A stretch of 64,000 bases of DNA from Branchipolynoe longqiensis (lineage: Eukaryota > Annelida > Polychaeta > Phyllodocida > Polynoidae): positions 91,079,990 through 91,143,989 of the forward strand of contig CM059193.1 in the NCBI GenBank assembly GCA_030323885.1, read 5' to 3'. The notes under the pieces were generated by a model. It saw only the letters and a program-made list of their open reading frames with translations, was not told the origin of the DNA and did not search any database. Below are positions 20,019 through 31,239 of this stretch, piece after piece. Numbering within the stretch: the first letter of the stretch is position 1; every line of letters begins with the position of its first letter. The translations under genes were made by a program, and so were the position numbers.

Positions 20019-20366
20019 TAGACCCTGCCAGTTAAGCTGGAAAGTACCCGATTAGAGTGGTTCCAGATTCTGCCGATAGATGTCACTAACTTAACTGGTG
20101 GGGTTTAATCCACATGAAGAGAGCAGCGGTGAAATTCCAGATTAAAAATACAATATAGTTGTCTTTTGCTTTATATATATTACAAGGAAAGTGCTTGATT
20201 CCTCTTGCGATATGAATATCTGAAAATAATCATGCATTTTATTATTGTTCATGTATTCTTTATGGAGATATATCATGTGAGATCATAGGCACTGGGGGAA
20301 TGTACCCAAATAGAGTGGTTCCAGATTCTGCCGATAGATGTCACTAGCTTAACTGGCGGGGTCTAT
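20019..20366. mobile_element. Small TIR element with a duplicated internal unit
   Basis: TIRs GACCCTGCCAGTTAAGCT and AGCTTAACTGGCGGGGTC (one mismatch) sit between TA dinucleotides. The 35-bp block starting AGAGTGGTTCCAGATTCTGC occurs at 20054 and 20312, each followed by a TIR copy, so a third TIR lies inside at about 20088-20106. No transposase. Confidence 0.75.
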
Positions 20367-20488
20367 TAACTTTCCAATTAATTAAGCAATACATTGAAAT
20401 ATTGTAATACTCTTGGCTTGACGACTGCCTTCATGCAGTATGAATAATATTTAGAGTTAATACTAGGGACATTCCAAATACTGATGAC

Positions 20489-20710
20489 CAGACGGGATGG
20501 CCGAATGAATTAGAGCGTCCGTCTCCCATATTGGTAGATCGTGGGATCATGGGTTCGCACCCTGGTCAAATCAAGCCGATGATTTAAAAATTGATACTTG
20601 TTGCTTCCTAGCCTGGTGCTTGGCATTCTTAGGATAGGGCAAGGAGCAGTGGAATGAGGAAGACCAATCGTCCGCGATTGAAATTTCCCCTGCTTAATCA
20701 ACTAATGAAC
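20489..20710 (+). mobile_element. SINE-1, head 2 + tail B
   Basis: Forward copy: GACGGGATGGCCGAATGAAT, then ATCATGGGTTCGCACCCTGG (B box), core TTCCTAGCCTGGTGCTTGGC, tail B CGATTGAAATTTCCCCTGCT ending AATCAACTAATG. Confidence 0.88.
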
Positions 20711-20877
20711 AAACACAAAAAGACAACAGAAAAAGATTAGCATACATGATGGGAATACACCTCTTAATATATATATATATATATATATAAATATATATAC
20801 ACAGCAACCGGAAACAGTATTTCGTGCTGAAATGCAATGAAGCCAGATAGCATTTTCTGATTAAATAATAAACCTGA
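20711..20877. other. Unassigned sequence with (TA)n
   Basis: A (TA)n run of about 45 bp at 20765-20810. Nothing else recognised. Confidence 0.4.
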
Positions 20878-20993
20878 TGCGGTGGCCAAATCAGCAACCA
20901 TATTGTCTTCTCCTGTGGAAGGTCGGGGGTTGGGATCCCAGTTGAGTCAAACCAATGACTCACAAAATTGTATATTTCTCGCTGTCTATAACC
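20878..20993 (+). mobile_element. SINE-1 head 1, left part of an interrupted copy
   Basis: GCGGTGGCCAAATCAGCAAC through GAGTCAAACCAATGACTCAC to the start of the core, where FB-5 begins. The tail of the same orientation reappears at 21866. Confidence 0.75.
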
Positions 20994-21722
20994 TGGGCCC
21001 ATATGCAGGAGTCGGTGATAGTGGCTTTTGGTGTTACAGCCTATTACCGGTTAGCTATCGCCGACGTTGGGAACTGTGTCAAGTCGTATGCAGGAGCGCG
21101 TAACACTTTCATTATAGCTAAACGTGAATTTATTTATAGATTTGGGAAATCCCTCTGCATCTGTAGCGATATATTAGGCTTAAATATATTAAATGCGATC
21201 ATATTTAACAGAATTAAATACGTAATAAGTGAAATTTGAGGAAATTAACCCTAAATTCGAAGCAATATTAACGCTGCCGCCGTAAAAGCGGCGATATTAA
21301 TATTTATATGTTCGAATCGACGAACGTAAAGTAAACAAATCGCCGCAGCCGCCGCATCGACGTCGCTTTCCATACTGGCGGCGACGGCGGTTTGTTTACT
21401 TTACGTTCGTTGATTCGAACATATAAATATTAATATCGCCGCAAATACGGCGGTAGCCTTAATAACGCTTCGAATTTAGGGTTAAATTGATAAAATTTCA
21501 CTTATTGCGTATGTAATTCTGTTAAATATGACAGCATTGAATAGATTTGGGCCTAATAAACTCGCTAAACCTAATATTTGTTAGGGGTAAGGTAACACCG
21601 GTTAAGCCTTTGGTGTTAGGCCTAACACTGACTCGTGCATACCATTTTTCGCCGCTAAACGGGAATTCCCGCCAAACACCATTTTGCCATGCTAACACTG
21701 ACTCCTGCATGCGGGCCCTGGT
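20994..21722. mobile_element. Large foldback/palindrome FB-5
   Basis: About 730 bp inverted repeat. The inner arms are nearly perfect: AACCCTAAATTCGAAGC (21251) against GCTTCGAATTTAGGGTT, and ATGTTCGAATCGACGAACGT then AAAGTAAACAAA against TTTGTTTACTTTACGTTCGT. The outer arms diverge: GGGCCCATATGCAGGAGTC against GACTCCTGCATGCGGGCCC. The spacer (about 21350-21385) is rich in GCCGCCG. No transposase frame survives. Confidence 0.85.
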
Positions 21723-21862
21723 GTTCAGCATGCTGAGCACCAGGCTAGGTAGTGACAGATATCAATTTTATAAGTCATTGGTTTGACTCGACCGGGAATC
21801 GAACTCCCGACCTTCCGCACGGAGGCCTGCGCTCTACCGATTCGGCCACCTCGCCCGGTCTG
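21723..21862 (-). mobile_element. SINE-1 head 1 in inverted orientation
   Basis: AGCACCAGGCTAGGTAGTGA, GTCATTGGTTTGACTCGACC and GCTCTACCGATTCGGCCACC: a head plus core facing the head at 20878, on the opposite side of FB-5. Confidence 0.8.
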
Positions 21863-21865
21863 GCA

Positions 21866-21962
21866 AATGCTATGAAGTCACAATGAGTAAACACGTTCGC
21901 AGGTCAGTACCCATCCTGATATAACCTTGGATATTACTAGGACATCAAACCCCAACAAACAT
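21866..21962 (+). mobile_element. SINE-1 tail A, continuation
   Basis: GTCAGTACCCATCCTGATAT then ACCTTGGATATTACTAGGAC: forward tail A directly after the inverted head. Confidence 0.75.
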
Positions 21963-22175
21963 GCAGCTTACCCGATACGCCGCAGTTGTTTGAGAGCAAT
22001 TCATTTGGTCTAAATGTCACTTAACAACAAAGTCCGATAGCGAAACACAGTGTATACACATATTGCAATACAGTAGGGCTATTGACTGCATCTCTACCGG
22101 AACTAGATATCCACCGGAAGTGGCTCTCCACCGGAAGTAGATCTCCCCCTCCAACAATCAATACAATGCACTCCT
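21963..22175. other. Unassigned sequence with a short threefold repeat
   Basis: 22095-22150 has three copies of a roughly 22-bp unit around CACCGGAAGT. Confidence 0.45.
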
Positions 22176-22179
22176 ACAG

Positions 22180-22815
22180 GAGGTGAGTCCCACCCCCACT
22201 CCCCACCCCCTCTCCAGACCCCACCCCCACCCCAGCGCCACCCCCCAGACCCCACCCGAATCCCAGCCCCACCCACACCCCAACCCTTATTCCCATCCAT
22301 CCATACCCCCACCCCACACCCTCATCTCCACCCCAAACACCCTAAACCCACACCCAACACCCACAACCAACCTCATAACCCTATCTCTCTACCCCCACCC
22401 CAACCCCACCCCACCCCCACAGATACCCATGTCCCCAAAGACCCCCACTCCTACCCCCACCCCCACACACCTATCCCCCGTCCATCCGCACCCACAACAC
22501 TAATCCCCCCACTCCCCCCTACCCCCACCCACCCCTTTAGCCACCCGCAACCCCAATCCGCACCCCACACTCACACACCTCACATCCTCACACCCGCACA
22601 GGCACCCCCCCACCACCACCCGACCCCCCCACCCCTCCGCTCCTCTACACCACATCCATACCAAGGATCCCATATACATATACCCCCACCCCCACCCCCA
22701 CCCCAACCCCCACCCCCAGCCCCACCCCCACCCCACCACCACCACCCCGATCCACATCCCCAGCCCTACCCCTACCCACCCCCACTCCTCTCCTCCATAC
22801 CCCATACATTCCAAA
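22180..22815. repeat. C-rich CCCCACCCCCA tract
   Basis: About 635 bp of C/A-rich simple sequence. A duplicated non-simple island, GATCCCATATAC, lies near 22668 and 22815. ORFs on either strand are compositional. Confidence 0.85.
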
Positions 22816-23004
22816 GATCCCATATACCCATGTACAGCGCCCTTCAGCCTATCAATGGTCAAGCCCTCTGACGATAAACCAAATGAATGTGGATCCGGAC
22901 AATATCAGGAGCACATAAACCGCTCTCAGGTTCAACCAATAAGCTGACCCGGGTGTGCTATATGTAAAAATATATATGCACATATATCTGCATGTATAGG
23001 TGCA

Positions 23005-23345
23005 TATATACCGGGCGCGGTGGCCGAATCGGTAGAGCGTGGGCCTTGCTTGTGGGAGATTGGGAGTTTGGTTCCCAGTCGAGTCAAACCAATGACCTAT
23101 AAATCTGATACATGTCACTTCCTAGCCTTGTGCTTGGCATTAATAGGATAGAGCAAGGACTGGTTATCTCAGTGTCAGGATAATATGACTGAGTGGGATA
23201 TCAGGTCATGGTGCCGACAGCTTGATTTCGCAGTGGGGCAGCACTATAAAGTTGCCATGAATGTGCTGTGTCCCAAGTCAGTACCCATTCTGATATGACC
23301 ATAGATATTGCCAGGTAATAAAACTCCAACAACCAACCAATTAAC
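23005..23345 (+). mobile_element. SINE-1, head 1 + tail A, near full length
   Basis: Best forward reference copy: GCGGTGGCCGAATCGGTAGA, B-box region GGTTCCCAGTCGAGTC, core TTCCTAGCCTTGTGCTTGGC, then GGGATATCAGGTCATGGTGC and tail A ending AAAACTCCAACAACCAACC. About 340 bp. Confidence 0.9.
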
Positions 23346-23399
23346 TAGATGTGTATATATATATCGCCATAGAACAGAGTGACAGACCTTGCGTCCATA

Positions 23400-23753
23400 T
23401 TAAAGTTGCATAGTCCGATGGCTTTGAGTTTCTGTCATTTTCTGAGATAAATACATTAAATCGATCATTATAAGCTACTTTGCTTTAGGTTGAAGTCACT
23501 TTTAGTTTAACTGGCTAACTATGGAGATATTTGAAGTGACAACATGCCAAATTAATTTTGGCAAGCACGCCAAAACTCTGATGCCATAGGCTTATGCAGT
23601 AACAGGTTATCTCAAATTGACTGCTCATGCCCTTCTATGTGACAACAAATGCCTAATAACTGTGCCAGTATCTAAGATAAATATGTAGAATCAAATCTAG
23701 GTATGTGTTTTGGTCTTGAAAATGTGATGCTTCATCGGACTATGCAACTTTAA
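23400..23753 (+). mobile_element. MITE-T, complete copy
   Basis: 346 bp between TTAA tetranucleotides at 23400-23403 and 23750-23753. TIRs are AGTTGCATAGTCCGATG and CATCGGACTATGCAACT. TTAA targets are known for piggyBac and a few other DNA transposon superfamilies. No transposase present, so non-autonomous. Confidence 0.9.
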
Positions 23754-24045
23754 GCACTTCACTCATTGGATGGAATCTGATACAGTATGTGTATGTGTAT
23801 CGGCCAATACAAGGCACATACAGAAGTTCCATTGAAATCGGCACATTTGTATGATCTTATTTTGTTTCAGGTCTGTCTAACACTTTCTATGCACTATAGA
23901 CTAATGCTCATGTATCACAGAGAATGCACATATATATATATATATGTACATATATATTTACCACACAGTCTATTATTGTGTTCAGTTCAGACAAGGACAG
24001 TTTCAACTCCCATGGCGTGATCTGAGTATAATATAAATCTCACCA
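23754..24045. other. Unassigned sequence with (TA)n
   Basis: A short (TA)n at 23932-23957. No gene. Confidence 0.4.
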
Positions 24046-25282
24046 TTATACCAGCCAACCAACCAGCCAACAAACCAACCAACCAGCAAACCAACAACCT
24101 AACAAATCAACCAACCAACAAAGCAACAACCCACAAACAAGAACCCAACAAACCAACCAACCAGCAAACCAACAACCCAACAAACCAACAAACCAACCAA
24201 CCAGCAAACCAACAACCTAACAAATCAACCAACCAACAAAGCAACAACCCATAAGCAACAACCCAACAAACCAACCAACCAACCAGCAAACCAACAAACT
24301 AATAAATGAACCAACCAGCAAACCAACAACCCACAAACGACAACCAAACAAACCAGCCAACCAGCAACCCAACAAACTAACAAATTAACCAACCAGCAAA
24401 CCAACAAACTAATAAATGAACCAACCAGCAAACCAACAACCCACAAACAACAACCCAACAAACCAGCCAACCAACAACCCAACAAACTAACAAATTAACC
24501 AACCAGCAAACCAACAAACTAATAAATCAACCAACCAACAAACCAACAAACTAACAAATCAACCAACCAACAAAGCAACACACTAACAAATCAAGCAACC
24601 AGCAAACCAACAAACTAACAAATCAACCAACCAACAAAGCAACAACCCACAAACAACAACCCAACAAACCAACCAACCGACAAACCAACAAACTAATAAA
24701 TCAACCAACCAACACACCAACAAACTAACAAATCTACCAACCAACAAACCAACAAACTAACAAATCAAACAACCAACAAAGCAACAAACTAACAAATCAA
24801 GCAACCAGCAAACCAACAAACTACCAAATCAACCAACCAACAAACCAACAAACTAACAAATCAACCAACCAACAAACCAACATACTAGCCAACCAACAAA
24901 CCAACAAACCAACCAACAAACAAACCAACCAGCAAACTAACAAACTAACAAATCAATCAACCAGCCAACCAACCAACCAACCAACCAACACACCAACAAA
25001 TCAACCAACAAAACATCCACCCAACCAACAAAACAACCAGCAAACCAGCAAACCTACAACCCAACAAACCAACAAACCAACACACCAACACACCAACAAA
25101 CCAACAAACCAACCAACCAACAAAGCAACAAACCAACAAACTAACCAAGTAAGAAACCAACAAACCAACCAACTAACCAACCAACAAACCAACAAACCAA
25201 CCACCAAACCAACCACCAACCAACCAACAAATCAACCACCCAGACAGCCAACCAACAAACCAACAAACCAACCACCACCCGG
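24046..25282. repeat. 4-bp (AACC/AACA/AACT/AATC) array with a 32-bp higher order
   Basis: About 1.2 kb in strict 4-base phase. A recurrent longer unit is CCAACCAACAAACCAACAAA plus CTAACAAATCAA. Minus-strand frames rich in Leu/Val/Cys/Trp (LLVCWLVG) are artefacts of the tetramer. Confidence 0.95.
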
Positions 25283-25762
25283 CCCGCCGTGACCCCTGGT
25301 GGCGGCGGGCCCGTACCACTATGGGATTGCAGATAAATAGGGTGGCGAGGGCGGTATAGCGTAATTGGCATTGTGTGTGACTGGCGCCGACGACAGATGG
25401 CGCGTCTGCATGAAACGCGGCATGCCTCGTGAGTGTATCTCAATACTCCGCCAGGGGTCGAGTACTGGGGGCGGTGGGAGGAGGTGGTAGGGGGTGGCAG
25501 GTAGGTGGCAGGGGGTGGAAGAGGGTGGAAGGGGGTGGGACGGGGTGGTGGGTGGTGGAGGAAGCCCAGGCCGGTCAGACTAATCATTACCGGATGTGGT
25601 GTAACTGACTTCCGGAAGTCCACAACTAGCGGGACTTGGGTTCAGTTCACGCCATTGTGCTAGTTTGTTGTTGGTGGCTGTATGCAGGCATTGCGGAACC
25701 ATTTGCGGTTGTTCCCAGCTTCCGCTGTGGCCCATGCCCTGACGTGCCGCATAACGCTAGCG
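25283..25762. other. Unassigned GC-rich region with a GGGTGGAAG stretch
   Basis: 25283-25460 is GC-rich. 25465-25565 is a G-rich degenerate repeat. No ORF I would support. Confidence 0.45.
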
Positions 25763-26731
25763 CAGCCTAGCCAATCTCAGTCAACCCCAGTCACTCACAA
25801 CCAATCACAACCACTCCCAACTACTCCCAACCACTCTCAGCGACTCACAATCACTCTCAGCTACTTCTAGCAACTCATAGCCACTCCCAGCCAATCCCAG
25901 TCAACCCCAGTCACTCACAACCCCTCACAACTACTCCCAGCCAGTCTCAGCGACTCACAATCACTCTCAGCTACTTCCAGCAACTCATAGCAACTCCCAG
26001 CCACGCCCAGCCACTCAGAACCACTCTCAGGCAATCTCACCCACTCTCAACCATTCCCAACCACTCACAATCACTCATAGCCACTCATAAACAGTCCCAA
26101 CAACTCCCAACCACTCACAACCACTCTCGTCCAATCCCAGTCACTCCAACTAACTCACAACCACTCCAAGCCAATCACTGGCACTCATAGCCACTCCCAG
26201 CCACTCTCGGTCACTCACAACCACGTCCAACCACTCACAACCATTGCTCGATAATCGTTGCCATTCACACCCACTCACAACCACCCACAACTATCTTAGC
26301 CAATCCCATGGACTCACAACCATTTCTAGCCATTCCGAGCCACTCACAGCCACTCACAGTCATGCATAAACAGCCCCAGCCACTACCACCCACTCACAAC
26401 CATTCTCATCCACTCCCAGCCACTCTCACTAACTCACAACCACTCCCAGCCAATTCCAGCCAATTACAGGAACTCACAACCACTTCCGACCAATCTAAAC
26501 CAATCATCAAGCGAACCCAACCAATTTCAGCCACTCACCTCCAACTCATATCCAGTCATTCATAATTATCCACAGCCAATGTCAGCCACTCACAACCAAT
26601 CCTAATCAATCCCACCTAATCCCAACCATTCAAAACCATTCAAAACCACTCACATCCACTCCTAGCCATCCCCATTCATTAACAACCTAAGCCGATCACT
26701 GAAAACCACTCCGAGCACAGTCCAGCCACTC
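25763..26731. repeat. 10-bp minisatellite CCACTCACAA, about 95 units
   Basis: Units such as CCACTCCCAA, CCACTCACAA, CCAATCCCAG and CAACTCATAG keep a 10-base period for almost 1 kb with high divergence between units. A SINE-1 interrupts it, and a related 10-bp block (AGCCACGCCC) follows. Confidence 0.92.
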
Positions 26732-26985
26732 CAGGGCGGGGTCCGGTGGTAGAGCGTGTCCCTCGCGGTCGGAAGGTCTGGAGTTCAGCTCCCGATCGAG
26801 TCAACGTCAAACCAATGACTCAGTGTCAGGATAATGTGACTGAGTGGGATATCGGGTCATGGTGCCAGTGACCTGATTTTATAGCAGCACTATAAAGTCG
26901 CCATGAGTGCAGACTTTCACAAGTCGTTACCCGTCGTGATATGACCTTAAATGTTGCCAGGATGTAAAACTCCAACCACTAACCA
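26732..26985 (+). mobile_element. SINE-1 head 1 + tail A with internal deletion
   Basis: GTGGTAGAGCGTGTCCCTCG, GATCGAGTCAACGTCAAACC, then directly CAGTGTCAGGATAATGTGAC and tail A. The core (TTCCTAGCC region) is deleted. Confidence 0.82.
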
Positions 26986-27115
26986 ACCATCCCGAGCCAA
27001 GTACAAAAAAAACCAAGAGCAGCCAAGCACAGCTACGCCCTCCATACCCAGCCACGCCCAGCCACGCCCTATCACGCCCTATCACGCCCACTGACGCCCA
27101 CCCACTTCGACCCTC
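26986..27115. repeat. 10-bp array, distal block
   Basis: AGCCACGCCC and CTATCACGCC units continue the 10-base phase beyond the SINE. Confidence 0.75.
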
Positions 27116-27368
27116 CTAATCATCCTCTTCCTGCCCCGCCCATCTCTCTCTCACTCTCTCTCTCCGACCACGCCCCAAACCACGCACAACGCTCAGTACG
27201 GTCCCCAGTACCATTTACACGTAATGATGCTATAAAAGTTAGCCTGGTACCCGGCGCGCCGAGTGATGGCACTGATCGCGTGTGTAAATCTGCTCTGATG
27301 AGTTCTACAAGAGAAGCGCGTGCAATAATAACGGCAGGTTGCATGTTGGCAGCTCTGCCCGGAGGGTG
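27116..27368. other. Unassigned region
   Basis: (CTCT)n patch at 27145-27165 and a GGCGCGCC at about 27254. No gene. Confidence 0.4.
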
Positions 27369-27705
27369 GTTGGTTGTTGGAGTTTTACATCCTGGCAACA
27401 TTTAAGGTCATATCTGGATGGGTACTGACTTGTGGCAGTGCACACTCATGGTGAGTTTATAGTGCTGCCCCACTGGGAGAACAGCAGCTGCAAACACCAT
27501 GACCTGATATCCCACTAGGTCAGATTATTCTGACATTTAGCCAACCAGTGCTTGCGCTATCCTAATAATGCAGAGTGCCTGGCTTGAAAGCGACAAGTAT
27601 ACATTTCTAAGTCGTTGCTTTGACTCAATCAAAGTTCGTTCGAATTCCATGATCTACCAAAATGGCAGACAGATGCTCAGCTCATTCGGCCATCTCGTGT
27701 TGTCC
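27369..27705 (-). mobile_element. SINE-1 mosaic, head 2 + tail A
   Basis: GGAGTTTTACATCCTGGCAA (tail A), GAGTGCCTGGCTTGAAAGCG (core), ATGATCTACCAAAATGGCAG (head 2). Second independent example of this combination. Confidence 0.85.
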
Positions 27706-28278
27706 CCTGTAGGCGGGTTGCTGTGCTGCCAGCATCCTACAGTAGGCCCTCACGGATGACGCATGCGCAAATATCCATGCTCACCTGCATCTTCCTGTGT
27801 GTATTTTCCATCTTAAATTTGTATAGTTTCTGTTTCTTTCCCTCTTTCAGATAAATAGAAGTGTTGGTCGAATGAGTGGAACATCTGCCTCCTGTTCTGG
27901 TAAGTCGTTGGATTCGAAGCCCTTCATTCGAAGCCTTGCATAGTGCAGTTGCAACAGATGGCAGCACACCATGTTCGATGCTTTGCTAGTAGCCATCCCC
28001 CAAGGGAGGTTGCACACTACCTGGTTGGGCAGTGACAGGTCAATTATATTGACCGCGGCAGAATAAACCAGGGAGTGTCCTGGGGTTTGAAGGTATCTCA
28101 GTGTTACTCGTTATTCCACAAGCGGAGTAGGACAAATATCATCCCAATATTTACATAATAAATTATACTCCCCAGAAATATTGCAATCTACATGCAATGT
28201 ATGCATGCACTTGGACCAAGTGCAACGTACCATTTCTCTGGGGTGCTGCCATCTGTTGCTACTTCTTTGCAAACAGTG
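27706..28278. other. Unassigned region
   Basis: A weak tRNA-like patch (GGTCGAATGAGTGGAACATC, 27868; TTGGATTCGAAGCCC, 27909) may be another SINE head. No second copy here. Confidence 0.35.
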
Positions 28279-28813
28279 TGTAGGGTTGCGTGTTCGAGTC
28301 TGTGGTTATGTAGGTAGGCTAAGGTGAAAAACAATACAGATCGAGAGAAAGAGAGAAAGGAAAGCAAAGTAAGAGTGTGAGAAGAGAGAGTCCAAGCCTC
28401 TCTGGTTTATTATATATGGTTCATGGGTTCATTCTATAGTATCACCCCACCCTTTTCCTCCAATGGGAAACAAGCATTCTTGGCCCTACCAATAGGGATC
28501 AAGCATTCCTGGTCCCCATGGCTACCAGTGGTCTGCCCACCACCACCGACAAGCTGTGGGGCCCCTCTGGCCACCACCAACCTTGAACCTTGACCTTGAG
28601 TGTGGTGATCCTACCTCGCAGAAGGGGGAGGGGGTGGGCTCTGAGTGCCCCTGGCACACAGCCCAGCCAGCACAACTATGTCTATTTACATTCCACTCAG
28701 GCACCACCAGCACTTACATATATATATATATATACATGCTCCTGGTCATGTATACCCCTTTAGTAATAGAACATTTGCATTCCCCCTAACGTCGAAAATC
28801 GGAATATTTTACA
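28279..28813 (-). mobile_element. LTR-A solo LTR (reverse)
   Basis: The plus strand runs from TGTAGGGTTGCGTG to AATCGGAATATTTTACA. It contains the complement of the TATA/AATAAA region (GGTTTATTATATATGG) and GGGAAACAAGCATTCTTGGC, shared with the other copies. A clear TSD is not seen. (TA)n at about 28718. Confidence 0.8.
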
Positions 28814-29095
28814 ACGTACTCAGCATAATCACTGCCGCCACCTTGTGGTAGTGGGGCTCATTACAGACGACTACAATAGGCCCATATGTTACAAACAAAT
28901 ACACGTGTGTCACTCTCTTATGGCGATTGAAATACTTAATGACTCTATTTGGATGTATGCTGTGACAATTATATACTTGATTATAATTCCTAGCCAATGC
29001 TGCTGGGTAGGAAATTAGGCATCGATAATCCCCTTGGAAAATAGTCTGAATGCGGACAGTCAGATCACTCTGACTCAGAGTGCTGATATACATTC
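28814..29095. other. Unassigned region
   Basis: No recognisable repeat or gene. A 94-codon minus frame has no family resemblance. Confidence 0.35.
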
Positions 29096-29205
29096 ATGAG
29101 AAGGGTAAACAGCGTTGAAAGAAGGAGACCCAACCAGCTCGTGTATGGGCACTGGGTCGACATAAAACGCCCTCCATCCTCGAGTGTATGATTGCGCAGT
29201 CATTC
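29096..29205 (+). repeat. Dispersed repeat F, copy 2
   Basis: AGAAGGAGACCCAACCAGCT and GGCACTGGGTCGACATAAAA, as at 17.98 and 53.83 kb. Confidence 0.6.
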
Positions 29206-29790
29206 TCAGTTGGCTGGTACCCGGGTGGTACCCGGGTGGTACCCCAGGCCGTAATCGATTAACACGACCTGGGCGAGTCGGGTCACCCGAGTCGTCAGAA
29301 TTTCAAATAGAACACCGCGAGTGGAGTCGACAAATACACATGCCGTGTGCAAAACAACCCGACCCCAGTAACCCACCTCTTGGCTGGGGTTTGCAAGGAG
29401 CGATGACATCACATTTGCGCTGGTACCGTCCTGCAGGATAACAGCCACCGGTACCAGTCATACATATTTTTTCTTTGTAATATCATAGATTAATGAAATG
29501 GAAATACCACTAAACTATGCCATCATAAAAATAGTTAAATCATATTTTGCTGTAATTATATCGGCTACTAAAAAAACTAATAAAACGGTGACCATTTTTG
29601 TCACCCGAGCGTGGAGAAGCTTATTCGATTATTCGACCCGAGTCTGCAGGATGTGCACATGCGCCAAAAAGTGGCTCGGGTGACCAGAGTCGATTAATCG
29701 ATTACGCCCCGGGTGGTGCCCTGGTGGTACCCGGTTGGTGTCCGGTTGGTACCCGGCTGGTGCCCGGGGTCGTTAAGCGCCCGCCCGCCG
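29206..29790. mobile_element. Foldback-like element FB-4 with 11-bp GGTACCCGGGT arms
   Basis: Left arm GGTACCCGGGTGGTACCCGG, then CCGTAATCGATTAACACGAC and GGGTCACCCGAGTCG. Right part has CTCGGGTGACCAGAGTCGAT, TAATCGATTACGCCCCGGG and GGTACCCGGTTGGTGTCCGG. The two halves are inverted relative to each other around an AT-rich centre (29460-29600). Outer ends are not precisely defined. Confidence 0.65.
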
Positions 29791-29904
29791 GGAACCAACT
29801 CCAACAAAAAGCTAAAAGTCGTCTGCCAACAAACAGTCACGCCATAAAAGAGACTTCCGGCGGCGTTGGTTATTATATTTACGGCAGGAGGCGCCACGGT
29901 CGCC
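29791..29904. other. Short unassigned GC-rich spacer
   Basis: Contains TTCCGGCGGCGTTGG and GGCGCCACGGTCGCCGAG. No gene. Confidence 0.35.
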
Positions 29905-30755
29905 GAGTACGTTCCCTCCCCCATCCCACTCCCATCCTCCCTCCCTCGCTACCTGTCTCCCTGCCCCCCCCCCCCCCCCCCCCCCCACCTTCTGACCTCA
30001 TCCCTCCATTTCCCCCTCCCCCTCCCCGCCCTCTCTCCCTCCCCTCCTCCCACTATCCCCTCCCCCTCCCTCCCCATAATTTCCTACCCCATCCCTCCCC
30101 CCCTCTCCACTACTTCCCACCCCATCATTCCCTCGCCTCCCTTCCTTACTCCATCCCGTCCTTTCTCCCTCCCTGCGTCTCCCTGCGTCTCCCTGCCTCT
30201 CCCTGCCTCTCCCTGCCTCTCCCTGCCTCTCCCACCCTTCAGTGTGTACTCCCCTCCCACCCTACCCCCCTCACCCCCTCCCATTATCCCTCCACTCCCA
30301 CACCTCCCGCCCTGCCTCTCTCTCCTTCTCCCCCCCCTCCCCCATGTCCACCTCGCCCCTCCCCCCTACCCCCTACCCCATGCCTCCATCCTCTCTCCAC
30401 CCTCCATTCCTCCCTCCCCCTCCCCACTCCCTCTCCCTTCCATGAATTCTCCCCCTCTCTCCCTCCCCTCCCCCCCTCCTCCCACTATGCCCTCGCCCTC
30501 CCCCCCCCCTGCCTCCCTCTTCCTCGCCGTGCCTCCCTGTCTCCATCTTTCCCTCTTGTGCCCTCCCTCCCTTCCCCCTCCCCCTTCCCCTATCTCCCTC
30601 TTTCCCCCCTCCCACCATCCCCGGACCCCTACCTCTATCCTTCATTCCCTCCCCTAACCTCCCCCTTCCATCACTCCCTCTCCCTTCCATCCCTCTATTC
30701 GTCCCACCCCTCCCCAACCCTTCCTACCCCTCCTCACCCACCCCCTACACACTCT
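29905..30755. repeat. Pyrimidine-rich CCTCCC tract
   Basis: About 850 bp of CT-rich sequence with a C run of 20 or more at about 29965-29987 and a TCTCCCTGCC repeat at 30172-30230. Long Pro/Ser/Leu frames (401 and 263 codons) are compositional. Confidence 0.9.
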
Positions 30756-31238
30756 AATTGGCGTGCTAAGGAATTGTTTATTTGGGCGCGGGTTACCTCG
30801 TAATGAACCCACTAATTGGTGACGTCACGAACACGCCGATTCTTTGGAAGTGTTGATGCAATTTCCATCGACCTGCCGGGCCATCAATTGCGCCGCCCTG
30901 GCGGTCGTGGTCTAAGCTAATCATTCATGTGCCATTCGTTATTTGCTGAGCCACCCCACCCACCATCTCTACCCTCCCCCCGCCCTCCCAACACCCTCCC
31001 CCCACCCACCCCCTGCCCACTCCTGCTTTCCCGCCTCCAGCTTGCACCGATGCGCGGGCAGCTAAATAACAGACGATCCCTCTTGATTTCCGCCTAGCAA
31101 CGGCGCCGGTGGATCACGTGGTCTGCAATGGCGGGAAACGCCCGGGACGCGCCGGCGCACGGGGTTGTGAGGGATGCGGGGTGGGTGGGGGGTTGGGGAG
31201 GTGTGGGGGGTAGGAAGGGATGGATTGTAGTTGAAGGA
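30756..31238. other. Unassigned region with flanking C-rich and G-rich patches
   Basis: 30955-31030 is C-rich and 31150-31215 G-rich. 31090-31165 is CpG-rich. No gene supported. Confidence 0.4.
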
Positions 31239-31239
31239 G

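Noticed and set aside
24107..25219. Hydrophobic LLVCWLVG frames that look like membrane proteins
   Set aside because: They are the complement of the AACC/AACA tetramer array.
27293..27325. Hammerhead ribozyme core (CTGATGAG...GAAG)
   Set aside because: The second core element is GAAG instead of GAAA, stem II has only three pairs, and no closing stem I/III pairing was found.
29598..30803. A 401-codon open frame
   Set aside because: Its N-terminal part crosses FB-4 and the rest is a CCTCCC tract. Composition alone explains the open frame.
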